From positions 1,746,501-1,810,500 of the forward strand of contig JAUIRK010000097.1 in the NCBI GenBank assembly GCA_030549495.1: a DNA stretch of 64,000 nt. Reading direction: 5' to 3'. This DNA is from Nectonema munidae (lineage: Eukaryota; Nematomorpha; Nectonematoida; Nectonematidae). Below are positions 35,456 to 47,154 of this stretch, piece by piece. A model generated the notes under the pieces. That model saw only the letters and a program-made list of their open reading frames with translations. It made no database searches and had not been told where the DNA came from. Each line of letters starts with the position of its first letter. Position 1 is the first letter of the stretch. A program made the translations under genes and the position numbers.

Positions 35456-35722
35456 TAGTGTGTCCACTTTAAGGTCTTTTTTCATTCACCGGGGAACGAG
35501 GACCTCGTAATTTTTGAAATATTCCCCGGGGAAGGAAAAGCGATTTTTTCACAATAAAAAAACTCTTCTAAAATAAAAAAATATAAAGTATTCTGAAAGT
35601 TTTTTATTAGTTCAAAAGTTGAATAAAATTATTTTTAAGGAATGAGTTTCGAGGACGAGGAGTAAAAATTTCAGAAATTCCCCGGGGAATAGGCGATGAG
35701 GATCCCCGGGGTGGACACCCTA
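35456..35722. mobile_element. hAT-type MITE with perfect 8-bp duplication
   Basis: ATTTGAAC flanks the element at 35448-35455 and 35723-35730. The ends are TAGTGTGTCCAC and CCCCGGGGTGGACACCCTA. Inside, ATTCCCCGGGGAA palindromes and GAGGACCTCG/GAGGACGAGG words repeat as subterminal motifs. No coding capacity is seen. This is the cleanest small hAT insertion in the window. Confidence 0.9.
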
Positions 35723-36416
35723 ATTTGAACTTGTCAATCCAGAATTTCTCCACTTTAATTTTGTTGATCTGCGATCAAACCCCCCTCTCACTCATCCTCT
35801 CTTAGTCTATCCTAGATTGATGTCCGAACTTGAAACATTTAATTCACTTATTCACTACCTTCCATGATTCGTTCCTTATTCTTTAACCCTCGCAAGACCA
35901 GGTATATTAAACTTACACGAAGGTCCAGTAGTTGGAGAAAAACTCCACTTGATTGTTTTACCTCTTTTTTTTACATAGCAAAAGAAAAACAGCATGAATG
36001 TTGATTTAAATGAGCTTAAATGAAATTAGAGAAAGATAATTGATGTTAAGGGCGTTTAATTTTTGACTAATGATATTAATTTCAAAAAATTTCCTATAAA
36101 AATATAAAAAATATGAAAATATTTTTGTATGAAAAAATTATATAAATTTTTTCATTTTTTGAATGGCGTTAATCCACAAGTTGAAATGTTATTTTAACTC
36201 TATATAACTGGTTTTTTCTTCATTCCCTAGATTACTTTCACAAAAACTTTGAAACTAAAAAATTTGCTGATGTGTGAGTATAAATTGCCATGTATTTCTA
36301 TATGATCGTATACAAAGATTTATCAATTACACAATAACAATCCATCATACAAGTCAATCATATACCAGATACCGACAACATTATGAAGGGAACCTGCTAT
36401 TTATAGCTAGCCCAGG

Positions 36417-36535
36417 GTGTCCAACCGCGGCCCCCGCCCCCCCTCCGCGGCCCGCGGTTTCTTTATTTTTTTTTTTTTTAAAATGCTCCCTTTTTTTTTT
36501 TTTGTGGGGGTGTTTTTTTGGGGGGGGATGGCAGC
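36417..36535 (+). repeat. Low-complexity C/G and T/G tract inside the piggyBac element
   Basis: A GC-rich block with CCGCGGCCCCCGCCCC at 36424-36455 is followed by long T runs and a TTTTTTGGGGGGGG stretch. It lies in the 5' non-coding part of the element and may be a later insertion or slippage expansion. Confidence 0.6.
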
Positions 36536-36795
36536 TAGCCTATGTGATCTGTGCATGAATGGTGTATTGAGCCATCATACTAACAATAAAAAAGTAAAGA
36601 GATTATATGGCGTGATATCTACTGTATACTTTTCTTGCTTATTTGATAGCTCGCAAACTTCTTTCTACTGTGAAAAAGATTAGTGTTTCTTATATTGATT
36701 TTTTTCACTTGAACCCTTTGGAATAAAAATTAACTTCTTTCTCCATCCAGATTTTCCTTCCAATCAAAGTTTGTTTTTCAAACTTACTTTTTTCC

Positions 36796-38504
36796 ATGAG
36801 TTCTCTGGTTTCTTCTTCTTCTTCTAGTGAGACCACAAGTACCTCATTTTCTGAATTGGATTCAACATCTGCTCCTGAAGAAGATTTACTTTGCGATTCA
36901 CTCATAGCACCAGATAATACTGAGTATTTTTGGGATTCTTTTAGATCAAATCAAGGCCGTCCTCTCAACCAAAATATTAGAAATGTATATGAAAGCCCAC
37001 CTGGTCCTGCAAGCAGCGCTTCATCTCTTAGTGGTTCTCTTGAAATTTTTGAATTGTTTTTTACCACAGAAGTTTTTTTTGCATATTTTCAACTGCTTAT
37101 TCAACTAAAGAGAAAATGCGTCAAAACTTTTCGTAAGTTTTGTTGTTTTTTATATTATTTTTTGCTATGCAACTAAATTTTTAGTCTGGAATCTCCTAAA
37201 TATGAATTTTTGCGTTATACTTTTGAAAAGTTTCAACTTTCTCATCTCATAGCATATTTTGGATGTTTAACATATGGGACAATCAAAAAACCAATCTATC
37301 AATATGAAATACTTGTTCAATGAAAAGAATGGCAAACCTTTTCTCAGAGCTTCTATGACACGAAACATGTTTATACTTATCCACTCTTTCATTTGTTTTG
37401 ATAAAAAAAACGAGCGTAATGAAAATGACAAAATATCTGCTATAAGATATATTCACGACTTTTTTATTCTATTTGCTCATATTTTTTTGTTCCTCAAGAT
37501 TATGTGACAATTGATGAACAATTTGTCAAATTTAGAGGTAATTGTAGAATCAAAATTGATGATCCTTCTAAGCCTGGTCGATACGGAATTAAGGTATATC
37601 ACTGTACAGATGCTAGGTCTCTTTACATACTGAAAACAGATTTATATTTCTGGGTTAAGCGATAAAAGCAATTTTGGGGGTACTAACATTGTCAAAAAGT
37701 TAGTTACTGATTCTAATATACCTTTAGGATGTGGAGTTATTACGGACAGATTTTTTACTTCACATGATTTATGTGTATGGGCAACTTCCAGGGGCATTAC
37801 AATATGCAGGACAGTCAGGTCTAACCGCGTTTTCATACTACATATTTTCAGACCTAAACACTTACAACAGCTAGGGCCTTGTTGAAACTGAATCAAAATT
37901 TTTATATACAAATTACTGTTCACTTATTGCTTACATTCCTGCAAAACATGCACAGCGAAATTTTAAAGTAGTGTGTTATGTCTAGCCAACATTTGAGTGA
38001 GATTGAATTAGTTGGTGATAAAGGTAAACGCGAGACAATTATTTTGTATAATCAATTCAAGGGAGGAGTAGATAAAACCAACCAAATGCTCAGGTCATAT
38101 TCTACTTATAGATCCTCAAGAAGGTGGACAATGGCTATTTTTACTAATTACTTAGATATAGCCGTGCACAATAGCTGGATAATAGTAAAACATAATTGCC
38201 CAGAAAAATTTCCAAGTACGAAAAAAGGGGTAGAAAATTTTTCATGAAAGATCTTTCTTTAGAGCTCTGCCAAAGGTCAATGCTACTGCGGGCAAACAGC
38301 GTGGACACCCCTTTCCGTATTCGCAGTTTACTGAATTTTTATGGATTCGAGGATCAAGAGAAACCTAGCGAAACACAGAGTAGTAGAGGATTTTGTTATT
38401 TGGATTCGAAGCAATCCAGAACCAGAGGTACGAGAAAGTGTGATGCGTGCAAAAAACATATATGTAAAAAACATACCTATTACATTTGTTCAAATTGTAA
38501 ATGA
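36796..38504 (+). pseudogene. piggyBac transposase, broken copy
   Basis: The transposase cuts and pastes the element at TTAA. N-terminus: serine-rich, acidic (SSETTSTSFSELDSTSAPEE). Then come FNEKNGKPFLRASMTRNMF and ILIHSFICFDKK...DKISAIRYIHD; VTIDEQFVKFRGNCRIKI with PSKPGRYGIKVY; GVITDRFFTSHDLCVW with ICRTVRSNR (catalytic aspartates in VTIDEQ and ITDRFF); then YNQFKGGVDKTNQMLRSYST and RRWTMAIFTNYLDIA. The C-terminus is a cysteine/histidine finger, KCDACKKHICKKHTYYICSN-C. The order and length are complete for the family, but the frame shifts several times (parts at 37176-37310, 37490-37980, 38200), so no active enzyme is predicted. Confidence 0.9.
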
Positions 38505-39212
38505 AATTTTTTTTAAGATTCACAATTATTTATATAATGTTTTTATTGAAATAAAAGTTATAAAATTTTTATTTATAAAATTTCATTTTTTGTAATACAA
38601 TCCTGTTTTGTGATAGTATAATTGTTAATTTATAGTTTTTATATAGCATTATATAAAAGATCGTTCAGAATTGTCACCAACCTAATTTTGTTAGTGCCTT
38701 ACCCGTCCTCATTCTTTTGTCAACATTTTTCAATTATAATTTCACTAAAATTCGACCTTGATATCAGTTATGGAGTTAATCCTTTTATTTCTCCTCAAAG
38801 TTGACGCCGATGATACTTGTTGAGTATTGCAAATGGTTCGTTCACAGATTTTCATAAAATTTCAAAAAATGTAAAAATTTTTTAAGAAATACAAAGAATT
38901 TATTATTATAGTTTATAATATTTATTATTTTTATTGAAAAACATACCATTGAGTGTATAATCTGTTAATTGAAATTTCGATCAAAATATCAAAATTAACG
39001 CCATATACAAATTCACCACGAAGTAACAAAACGACCAAAATTTCAAAAACAACACATATAATGATATTTTTTATTTTCAAATAATTTAGATGAAACCAAG
39101 AAAAAAATTTACATGTTGTTTTTTGATGGGGTCAGATATATTTTTCCACACGAATTTCATCATTGAAAAATAGCGTGGAGTAAAAAGTCATGCTTGGTCT
39201 TGCGAGGGTTAA

Positions 39213-41592
39213 TAAACCCATGCACAGGTTATAAAGTCAAATCACTGAGAAAATTCGTTTTCACATCTTAAAAATGCTTTGTGAATAATGACAATCTAAT
39301 AAAAGCAAACTAAATTCATGTTGAATTTAGACCTAATTAATTTTAAAGTATTTGCAATCTAATTATATTTTTAAGGCAAATGATATGCTTATTTTTTGTG
39401 CCCCCCCCGCGCTACAATAAAAGCTTGTTTTCTCTCTGCTTGGTACATTCTTCTCTCTTTAACACATCACAATACGTTTGCTTTTTAATAGTTGATTATT
39501 TGCGACCTCTTTTCTTCTTTGCCTTTTGTGTATAACCTCCACCACAAATTTTTTTCGTTTGAGTGTAATTAATTTTGCTCAAATTTCATACAAGTATGAA
39601 AACTGTGATGATGTTGACTGTTTTGTTGTTAGCATTTAAAACCTTTTAAAAAGATTTTTTCCTTTCCCATTTGCTAGTTGACTGTCCTGTTCTGTTTGTT
39701 TAAAATCCTTTTTGCCAACTTCAAAGCAAATCTTCTTCAACAAAATCACCATGTTCATCATGAGCGCCTTTTTACTGCATTAAATCTTTTAAAATCTTTT
39801 TATGATAAAAATAAGCTAGACTGACACACACGAAATGCGACTGATGCTAATAATCAATACATATTATATATATAAAAAATATATTTACAGTGAATCTATG
39901 TAATCGGTCTTTTTGTGTACTGAGTAAAAATTTGCACGCTTTTGGTGGAATGACCATCTTCATTATCTTTCTTTACACAGAAAAACTGGTCATTTCATGA
40001 AATCACTGATAAAATTTTAGTCTTTTCTCGAATTGACTGAATTCACACAATGACTGTAACTACTTATATGCCTTGGCAGTACGTGAAAAGCAATGCCAGT
40101 ATAACTTTTTTTGCTAACTACCATACTTGTGTTTAGAGCTCTATTTAATTGTGCATTATACAAACTATTTGCTCCTTTGCTTCTTCTCTCTTTCGTTGTT
40201 GTGTATTTATCGATTCCTCCTTTTCTTAATTCTCTTGAATGTTAGAATCAAGTAAGTTTTAATTAGCCAAACTTTTTCACAGCTTTTCCCAAATCAAGCA
40301 CATCGGCAGTATCGTTCTTTTTTTGTAAATAAAAGATTATATTCCTTTTGTGTGCGCTGCTCTTTTTTCATAAATTTAAATGGACCATGATGCATTTTCA
40401 AAATATGCCTTTGTCATTACTCTTTTCTTTGCAGCGTATTTTTTCTTTAAAGTGATATATAATTAATTTTTTTATACTTTTGAATCGATTCCGACAATAA
40501 TATATCGTGGCCAGTTTTTTTGTATTTTTTTATTATTCCAAAGGTGAACATTTTTTATTGCCACTTTCAATCAAATGAAATTATTATTTTATTTTTTAAA
40601 TGTTTAGCTTTTTCTTTTTATTGAAATAAGAGATTTCTCTTTAAAAAATCAAATGCTAAATATTTTTAAAAAAATTGACTCAACTATAATAATAATTGAT
40701 CAAATTTAATTATAGATAGCAAAGTAATAATTATTAATTTTCCATAAAAGGGGCTATGTAGATGTGCCCAAATTAAATGAAAGTTACCAAAAAAAGGATT
40801 TTGTCTATAGGAAGTCCTTGCATAGCGCGGTTTATAACAGTGCGGGTTTTGCTATAACGCTGTTTTCATTTTTTAATTTTATGTTTTAAATTTCTTGCAT
40901 CTAATTTATAGTTTTTTGGGTTCATTGAAACGCCTTATAAATATGCCTTGAACTTCGTGTATTTGAATTAGCTTACATTCTTTTATATTTTTTATTTATT
41001 CATTTTAAGGAGCTATTTTGAAAAGGATTAACTAAAGCAATCTTTTAATCATCAGTAATTAAATTAAAATTTCATTACACTGTTGTCGTCTTTTTCTTCG
41101 ATTTCCTATAAAAAATTATTAAGTTTCTATTGAAGCTGAAAAAGATAATAATTCTTGCGTGGAAGACTAAACTTAGATAGTGTTAAATTAGCATATAAAT
41201 GAAATACAGATAAGAATTTCAAATTCAAATATCATTTATTATTAAAAGAAAAACTTTTTCAACCGTAACATGTGCACAAATATACTCTCCATATCACCTA
41301 AACATCATATAAGTCATATCTTAGCATTCTGTTGTAAAAGAAATTTCAACTCAAGGTCCCGTAAAAACTTACAAATGGACTCTGATATGCTTGGTTTACG
41401 CAAATATCAAATTAGACTATTTTTATCTTATCTATAGATACAAAAATTTACGTAATGTCTTATTTACTGAAAAATATAGTGTGATTAAATTGATGCATTT
41501 CTTTATTTGCTAAATAAGTACTAAAAAGTTGGATTAAACTAAATAAAAAACAGGTGGATAAGCTGGGCAGTTGTCTAATAGCAAAACAGCCT
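39213..41592. other. AT-rich sequence with a Tigger-like end
   Basis: GTCCTTGCATAGCGCGG followed by TATAACAGTGCGGGTTTTGC (near 40815-40855) resembles a pogo/Tigger terminus, but no partner end was found. The rest is featureless. Confidence 0.35.
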
Positions 41593-41870
41593 TTAGTGGG
41601 AGATTTTGGAACCAATGCAAGCTTGCTTAGTTGATGAAACATGATCCATGCATTTTTATTTGACGGGTACTGCATTAGCATCGTATTCATATTAACATAA
41701 TGAAAACATCTATGCTTGGAAAACTCACCAATATAAAGGGGCTTTTATTTATGCTCACGAGTTTAGTTACACCTTAATAAAATGTACATCGGGCTTTAAT
41801 AGTTTTATTTTCGGAAGACAGATTTGAATGGCCTTTAAGAGCATGTGTTGAGTTAGGAAGTATACGGTAA
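41593..41870 (+). pseudogene. Decayed copy of an unnamed repeated ORF (copy 1)
   Basis: The + strand reads HINIMKTSMLGKLTNIKG, LLFMLTSLVTP, NVHRALIVLFSED. The minus-strand frame at 49105-49332 reads HISMMKTSRLEKLAHIKR, LKFMLTSLVTAK, VHRSLIVLYTT. The differences are mainly conservative, which indicates a once-coding sequence. The function is unknown. In-frame stops occur here. Confidence 0.5.
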
Positions 41871-42147
41871 AAAAGAAAGTTTCACCAACATTACAAAATT
41901 ACATCAAAAAATTAGCAATTTAGGGTAAAAATCTCATCAAATGGAAATAAACTAGATGTATACTTCCATGCTTTAATAGTTTTATTTTCGGAAGACAGAT
42001 TTGAATGGCCTTTAAGAGCATGTGTTGAGTTAGGAAGTATACGGTAAAAAAGAACAGTTTCACCAGCATTACAAAATTACATCAAAAAATTAGCAATTTC
42101 ATGTAAAAATCTCATCAAATGGAAATAAACTAGATGTATACTTCCAT
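41793..42147. repeat. Tandem duplication, 177-bp unit, two copies
   Basis: Unit 1 is 41793-41969 and unit 2 is 41970-42147. They differ at only a few positions, for example GAAAGTTTCACCAACATT versus GAACAGTTTCACCAGCATT. Each unit contains the inverted pair GGAAGTATAC and GTATACTTCC about 110 bp apart, so a small inverted-repeat element may lie inside each unit. Confidence 0.92.
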
Positions 42148-42659
42148 GAATAAAACATGAATATCATCTTCTCTAATCTTACAGGATCTTATCGGGGCTA
42201 AGCGGTCTTTCTATGTTTCGAATCAAAGATTTTAATGTAATTTGTTGAAACACTCAAAAATGTCAAATGACCGTTTACTTCAATTCAATAACATAAAAGT
42301 AAAGAGTATTCAAAATAAGTTATTATTATCTCCATCTAAAAAATGTGAACTTTCTTATATTATATCTTCTTTTATTATTTTTTGATATTTTCTTTGTTGT
42401 AAAAAGTAAAAAGTAATTTTAGTAGTTCAATATTGAGTAGCTTGTATTTGTTTATACATGTATCGAAACCTCATTTCTCATTAAATTTTTTTGTTGATGA
42501 TTGAACTTTAGAGGTGCTTTAGCAATAAAAGAAGAAACTTTAAACCAGGGGTCTCAAACTCAAATTACCCGGGGGAAAACAAGGTTCGTTAATTAAAAAA
42601 AGTAAAGTGTACAATATTCTAAATCTTTATTAATAACATTTAACATAAAAACATATCTT

Positions 42660-44450
42660 TAAGCTGATTCCTGTTGTCTTCTAGTAACTAGTCTTTGTTG
42701 CCTGAGAAGATATGGCACATATGTGACATGGCTTGAGAGAGGAAGCAAATGAGACCCTGAATAGAGCTTGGAGATGCTCATCAGTCAATTTAGACTTGTA
42801 CTTTGTGAAGTTTAAGGTGGAGAAGGGTTTTTCACACCGATATGTGCTGCCAAAAAGGCACATGATTCGCTTAAACATCTTTGAAAGCTCAGGGAAGGTA
42901 GGAGGCAATTCTCTCAAGAATCGTTCTAGGATGTCTGCTTTCCCATTCACTTTCCTGAACTTGGCTTTGAGCTCAGAATTCCACTGCAGGTCTATAAGCT
43001 CCATTTGAAGCTCAGGGGAAACGTCTTACACATCAAAGGAAAAAGGATCAGAAAAAAAAATTGAAAAGTGACTTTGCGTGTTTTTTAAAGTCGCCAAACC
43101 TGTGATCAAATTCTTCCTGACGACTCACAATGGCATCAACATACTTCTCACCATGTCATGCTGTATCCATGAGTGCTTTGCATGCTGGGAAATGACAAAT
43201 GTTTTTCTCAGAGAGCTGGATTTTCCATAACACAGGTTTTGTAGAAAATGCTCTTACGTTGTCAGAGGCTGCACTGACAAGTTGTCCTTGGCCTTGTAAC
43301 TTCTTGTTTAATGCATTCAGTTCCTGAGTAATGTCAACAAGAAAAGCTAAGTCCATGAGCCATTTTGGATCATTTAGCACAGAAACAGCTTTCCCATCAT
43401 TCTCCATGAAGGCTTTCACTTCGGCTCTAAACTCAAAAAATTTCTTCAGAGAGGTTCCTCGACTGAGCCAACGTACCTTAGTGCAAAACTGCCGGTAATT
43501 TACCTCTAGATCTGATATGGTTGATACATTTCACAACAATATACATTAAATTGTCAAACTTCAAACACTTGCTGCAAAGGGCCTTCTGATGAATAATGCA
43601 ATGCATAGCAATGGCCTTCTCTACACTCTCTTCTAATTTTCTTTGAACAAGTGCGACGAGTCCATTTTTCTTCCCTGTCATTGATGGTGCTCCGTCTGTT
43701 GTTATTCCAGCAAACCTCTTCCATGATATTCCGGAAACCACAATAGTATTGGACAGCTGGCGGACTATCTCCTGAGCAGTAGTCTGCCCATGCATTGGCA
43801 TAACTGTAAGCAACTTTTGAGTAACTTCAAAACTGTCATCAACACCACGGATCCACATTGCAAGCTGTGCAGTGTCAGTGATATCTGTGCTCTCATCAAG
43901 AGCGACTGAGTATGCACTGAAAAGTTTGGCCTTCTCAGGCAGCTGGCTGTATATGTCACATGACATGTCACAAATTCGCTCTGCCACTGCGTTGGCTGAA
44001 AGACTGATATTGCTAAACTGACTCTCTTTTTTCTGGAAAGACTATACTTGCAGCTTGTAACATGCACTTTTTGATAAATTCACCATTTGTAAATGGCTTT
44101 CCAGCCTTTGTAATCATCTCACTCGCTACATAGCTAGCTTCATCTTCTGCATCACTTCTTTGCATGCTTTCTTAAAAAAATATTGTTGCCTGAATAGACA
44201 TGTTTTAAGACGGGTGACTCTCTCATTTCCTTTGTATTTTTCATACACCTCAGCATTGTCTAGTAGAGTAATGACGTTTGCTATTATATTTTTTGACCAC
44301 TGCAAGTTTGTCTGTACATATGAGACAGGTTGGTTTGCCTCAGTGTTCAACAAAAAAATATTCAATTTCCCATTTTTGTTGAAATTTTCTGGGTTCAACG
44401 TCAATCTTTCTTTTTGTGGCAGTAAACGTGACGTGGGCTCTAAATAAAAA
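42660..44450 (-). pseudogene. hAT-Charlie transposase (GTF2IRD2/EPM2AIP1-like), broken
   Basis: Order on the minus strand: NFNKNGKLNIFLLNTEANQP and QTNLQWSKNIIANVI (N-terminal region); MAERICDMSCDIYSQLPEKA; FSAYSVALDESTDITDTAQL (first catalytic aspartate in LDEST); FAGITTDGAPSMTGKKNGLV (second, TDGAPSM); AIAMHCIIHQKALCSKCLKF (C-x2-H hAT motif); then DPKWLMDLAFLVDITQELNA, MELIDLQWNSELKAKFRKV, LPPTFPELSKMFKR and LFGSTYRCEKPFSTLNFTKY with LTDEHLQALFRV. This closely follows the GTF2IRD2-type hAT proteins. At least three frame changes are visible (near 44,060, 43,480 and 43,020-43,150). All the diagnostic motifs are still readable. Confidence 0.9.
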
Positions 44451-44499
44451 ACAAATTTAGCAATTTAACAATATAAAAGAAATTGATTTAAAAAATATA

Positions 44500-44824
44500 C
44501 AGTAAAATCTCGCAAGTCGGATAAGTCAAACATTCCGTTATGTCGAAGTTTTTTCAGGCGCAAACCCTTAACACTGTTCTTATATGTAAAAATATAAATT
44601 AAAACTTGTTTCTAAACAATTTGAGATAAATTTTGACTTATACTTTAATTTTTACAAGAGGTATTAAAAAAGCTTAGTTTCCCAATTCCAAGGTTGTTTA
44701 CAAAATTTTAATTTGACATGTTTATAAAATGATGTTAAATTTTTCAAATTTGCTTACCTTGAACTCCGCCTATGTTGAAGTTTTTATTCAGTCCCCTCAA
44801 TTTGGACATAACCAGATTTTACTG
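44500..44824. mobile_element. pogo/Tigger-type MITE nested in the Charlie hAT
   Basis: The ends are CAGTAAAATCTCGCAAGTCG and GACATAACCAGATTTTACTG, flanked by TA dinucleotides (44498-44499, 44825-44826). The 325-bp interior is non-coding. Its position inside 42546-45421 shows it arrived after the hAT. Confidence 0.88.
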
Positions 44825-45429
44825 TATAATAAAAATATTTATAAAAATATATAATGAAGTATTAAATTTTTGTTTACAAATTAAACAGTATAAAAATTTC
44901 TACAACCAATAAAAGAATTAGATTTTATGATTAAATTATTATTATCGATTTAAAATAGTAAACAAACAACCTTATTTTATTTTTTTTAGATTTTAGAAGA
45001 AAGAATAAATTCATTAGCCATAACAATGAATTGGAAGTACTGAGAATGAAAAAAGTTTTTTGATGCAAAGGAATTTTTTATTGGTTGAAATAAATAGACT
45101 ATATACATGCATTGCGAAATATGTGAATCAAATATATTGAGATTTTGTTGTTTTGCTTTTTCAGAGTTTTCCTATGTGCACATGTACACGCATAAACAGA
45201 TCTACATGGACTAATATTTTGATCTGCTAACTAATTAGTGAATTAAAGTGCGTGAATATGCATGGCTTTTGGTCGGCAGCTTTAAAGAAGTCACCGATGA
45301 TAAAGCGGTCTGCTTCTTTAGGTGTCGCGTGCTGCACTGAACTTTGAAATCAAGTTGAGGGCCACAAAATATTATTCCGAGGTCCACAGTTGGCCCGTGG
45401 GTCGTGACTTTGAGACCTCTGCTTTAAAT

Positions 45430-46349
45430 CCTTTGAAGTCTGGAGAAACAAGATTCCAAAAAACCTTGAGACGAAACCCTAGTTGTAATTAAAAAAGGCT
45501 TTGCTAACTCTTTGCAAACTCTGTGATAAAAAGGTACCTTCTTTTATAAGCGAGAGATATGACTTCGTTCATATCTGAAATACATGCAATTTACAAATTT
45601 GGCGCAAATTCATCGTTATAAAGCAAACTTTTGTAGTGACTTCCGTATTTGTAGTAGTGAAGTGAAATAGCATGGAGGTGAGTTGAAGTTGTGAATACTT
45701 CTTTCATTCTAGGCATACTGTTTGCATTGGAGATATGCTTTGAAATGTCGTAAAGTAAACTTTGTTCTTGACAAACAGTTCGAGCGCCACAAGGCTACTG
45801 ATTCGTTGGAACGTGCCCTTGAATTGACAATTTTCCCATTTTGAATATCATTATATAGCTTAAACGTTGAGATGTTTCGTTCTTTGTATGTACAAACTCA
45901 AGCATCAGAATAGTTTCGGATACGCTAAAACTTTTTCTTTTCTTTAGGTAGCCACGCCAGTTGTTCGGATATGCAAAATTAGGATATTCGAAGATATTTT
46001 CAGGACGTGAAATAATACGTTACCTGTTATAAATTTTAACTACATTGTAACAAAGTTGTCTTGTTTAGTTTTTCTATTTTGAGAAGACAAGAATATGAAA
46101 AAGTTTCAAGTTTTTAAAATATATTATTCAAAATGACATTATAGTCACCGAAAAACTCAAAACCGGTTCCTAGAAGCGATCTTTTTTTCAAAAATGCGTC
46201 AAAAATTTATAAAGTAAACATTTTGTTTAAAAAATATTTTATTTTGAAAAAATGTTGAACTAACACAAAAAAATAAAATAATAGCTACGGCCTAAAAATT
46301 TTTAACAAAAAAACTAACACTTCTTTTTTGTTCTTAAAAACAAAAGCAT
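45430..46349. other. AT-rich sequence
   Basis: No coding or element signal could be supported. Confidence 0.4.
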
Positions 46350-46541
46350 TTATGCTTGATTTGATGCAGACAATCTTGATCGCAATTTAGAAGAAAAAAA
46401 TCCAGCAGATGAAAAAACATCTTCAGATTCTACACTTGTTTCTGTTCCTTCAAAAAGCTTAAACTTATTACTTGCATTAAAGCAGTTTGAATTTTTCATC
46501 AATTGATCATTTTTGATTTGAATTCTTCTTTGCCTTTTCAA
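46350..46541 (-). pseudogene. hAT transposase C-terminal fragment
   Basis: The minus strand reads SVESEDVFSSAGFFSSKLRS then RLSASNQA and a stop, the conserved ESExxFSxAGxxxxKxRSRL dimerisation motif. No catalytic core or ends are seen. Just beyond it (46600-46700) GGGATTTTGTCC-type words recur in both orientations and may mark another MITE. Confidence 0.65.
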
Positions 46542-47154
46542 AGATTAATTTATCATCATTTTTATGAATATTATGTACGGACTTAACAAAACACAAAAAG
46601 GACGCGTACAGACAAAAACCCTACCTGACAAAATCCCTCCGTTCAGAATGGGATTTTGTCCGTAAGGGCTTTTGTCCATGGGGATTTTGTCCTACACCCG
46701 GACTTTATATGCTTATTCCAGCTATCCACCAGAACATTTTATTATTTTGCTGCAAATTTTATATTCTGATTCCTCTTTATTTCCAAATTATGGATTTACT
46801 ATGAGTCGCCATATTTGAAAAATAAATTGTAGCAGAAAAAAATTAAAAAATAAAATTGTTTTTATAAAAGTATTAATTTGTTCCATGAGAGAGAGAGATT
46901 TATTTAACAACACTATATAGATCATAATTACAATAAAGCTAATATAAAAAAAACAATCCATTTTAACATGTTAAATTAGTGATAGTGAAGTATGGATACG
47001 CAAAAAGTCTACCAAAAGCGACTCAGTATGTGCAACCAGTATTAAAGAGAGAAAAATACCTTTAATTCATACGTAAGATGCAAATTTAGAATAGAGCTAA
47101 AAAACGAAATATGAGTATATTTCAATGTCTCCTACAAATATAAATGTTATTAAA

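Larger units (their letters stand above)
35887..39208 (+). mobile_element. piggyBac element with both ends and TTAA duplication
   Basis: TTAA lies at 35883-35886 and 39209-39212. The perfect 14-bp terminal inverted repeats are CCCTCGCAAGACCA and TGGTCTTGCGAGGG. The 3,322-bp interior carries a + strand transposase (36796-38504) that is now broken. Size, TTAA target, CCC-initiated ends and gene content all fit the piggyBac superfamily. Parts of the terminal sequence pattern recur in the small TTAA MITEs of this window. Confidence 0.92.
42546..45421 (-). mobile_element. Charlie-type hAT transposon with both ends and 8-bp duplication
   Basis: The ends are CAGGGGTCTCAAACTCAAAT and GTCGTGACTTTGAGACCTCTG, the classic CAGGGGTCTCAAACTC Charlie-type terminus. 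The flanks CTTTAAAC (42538-42545) and CTTTAAAT (45422-45429) agree at 7 of 8 positions. The 2,876-bp element carries a minus-strand transposase (42660-44450) and a later pogo-type MITE insertion (44500-44824). Confidence 0.92.
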
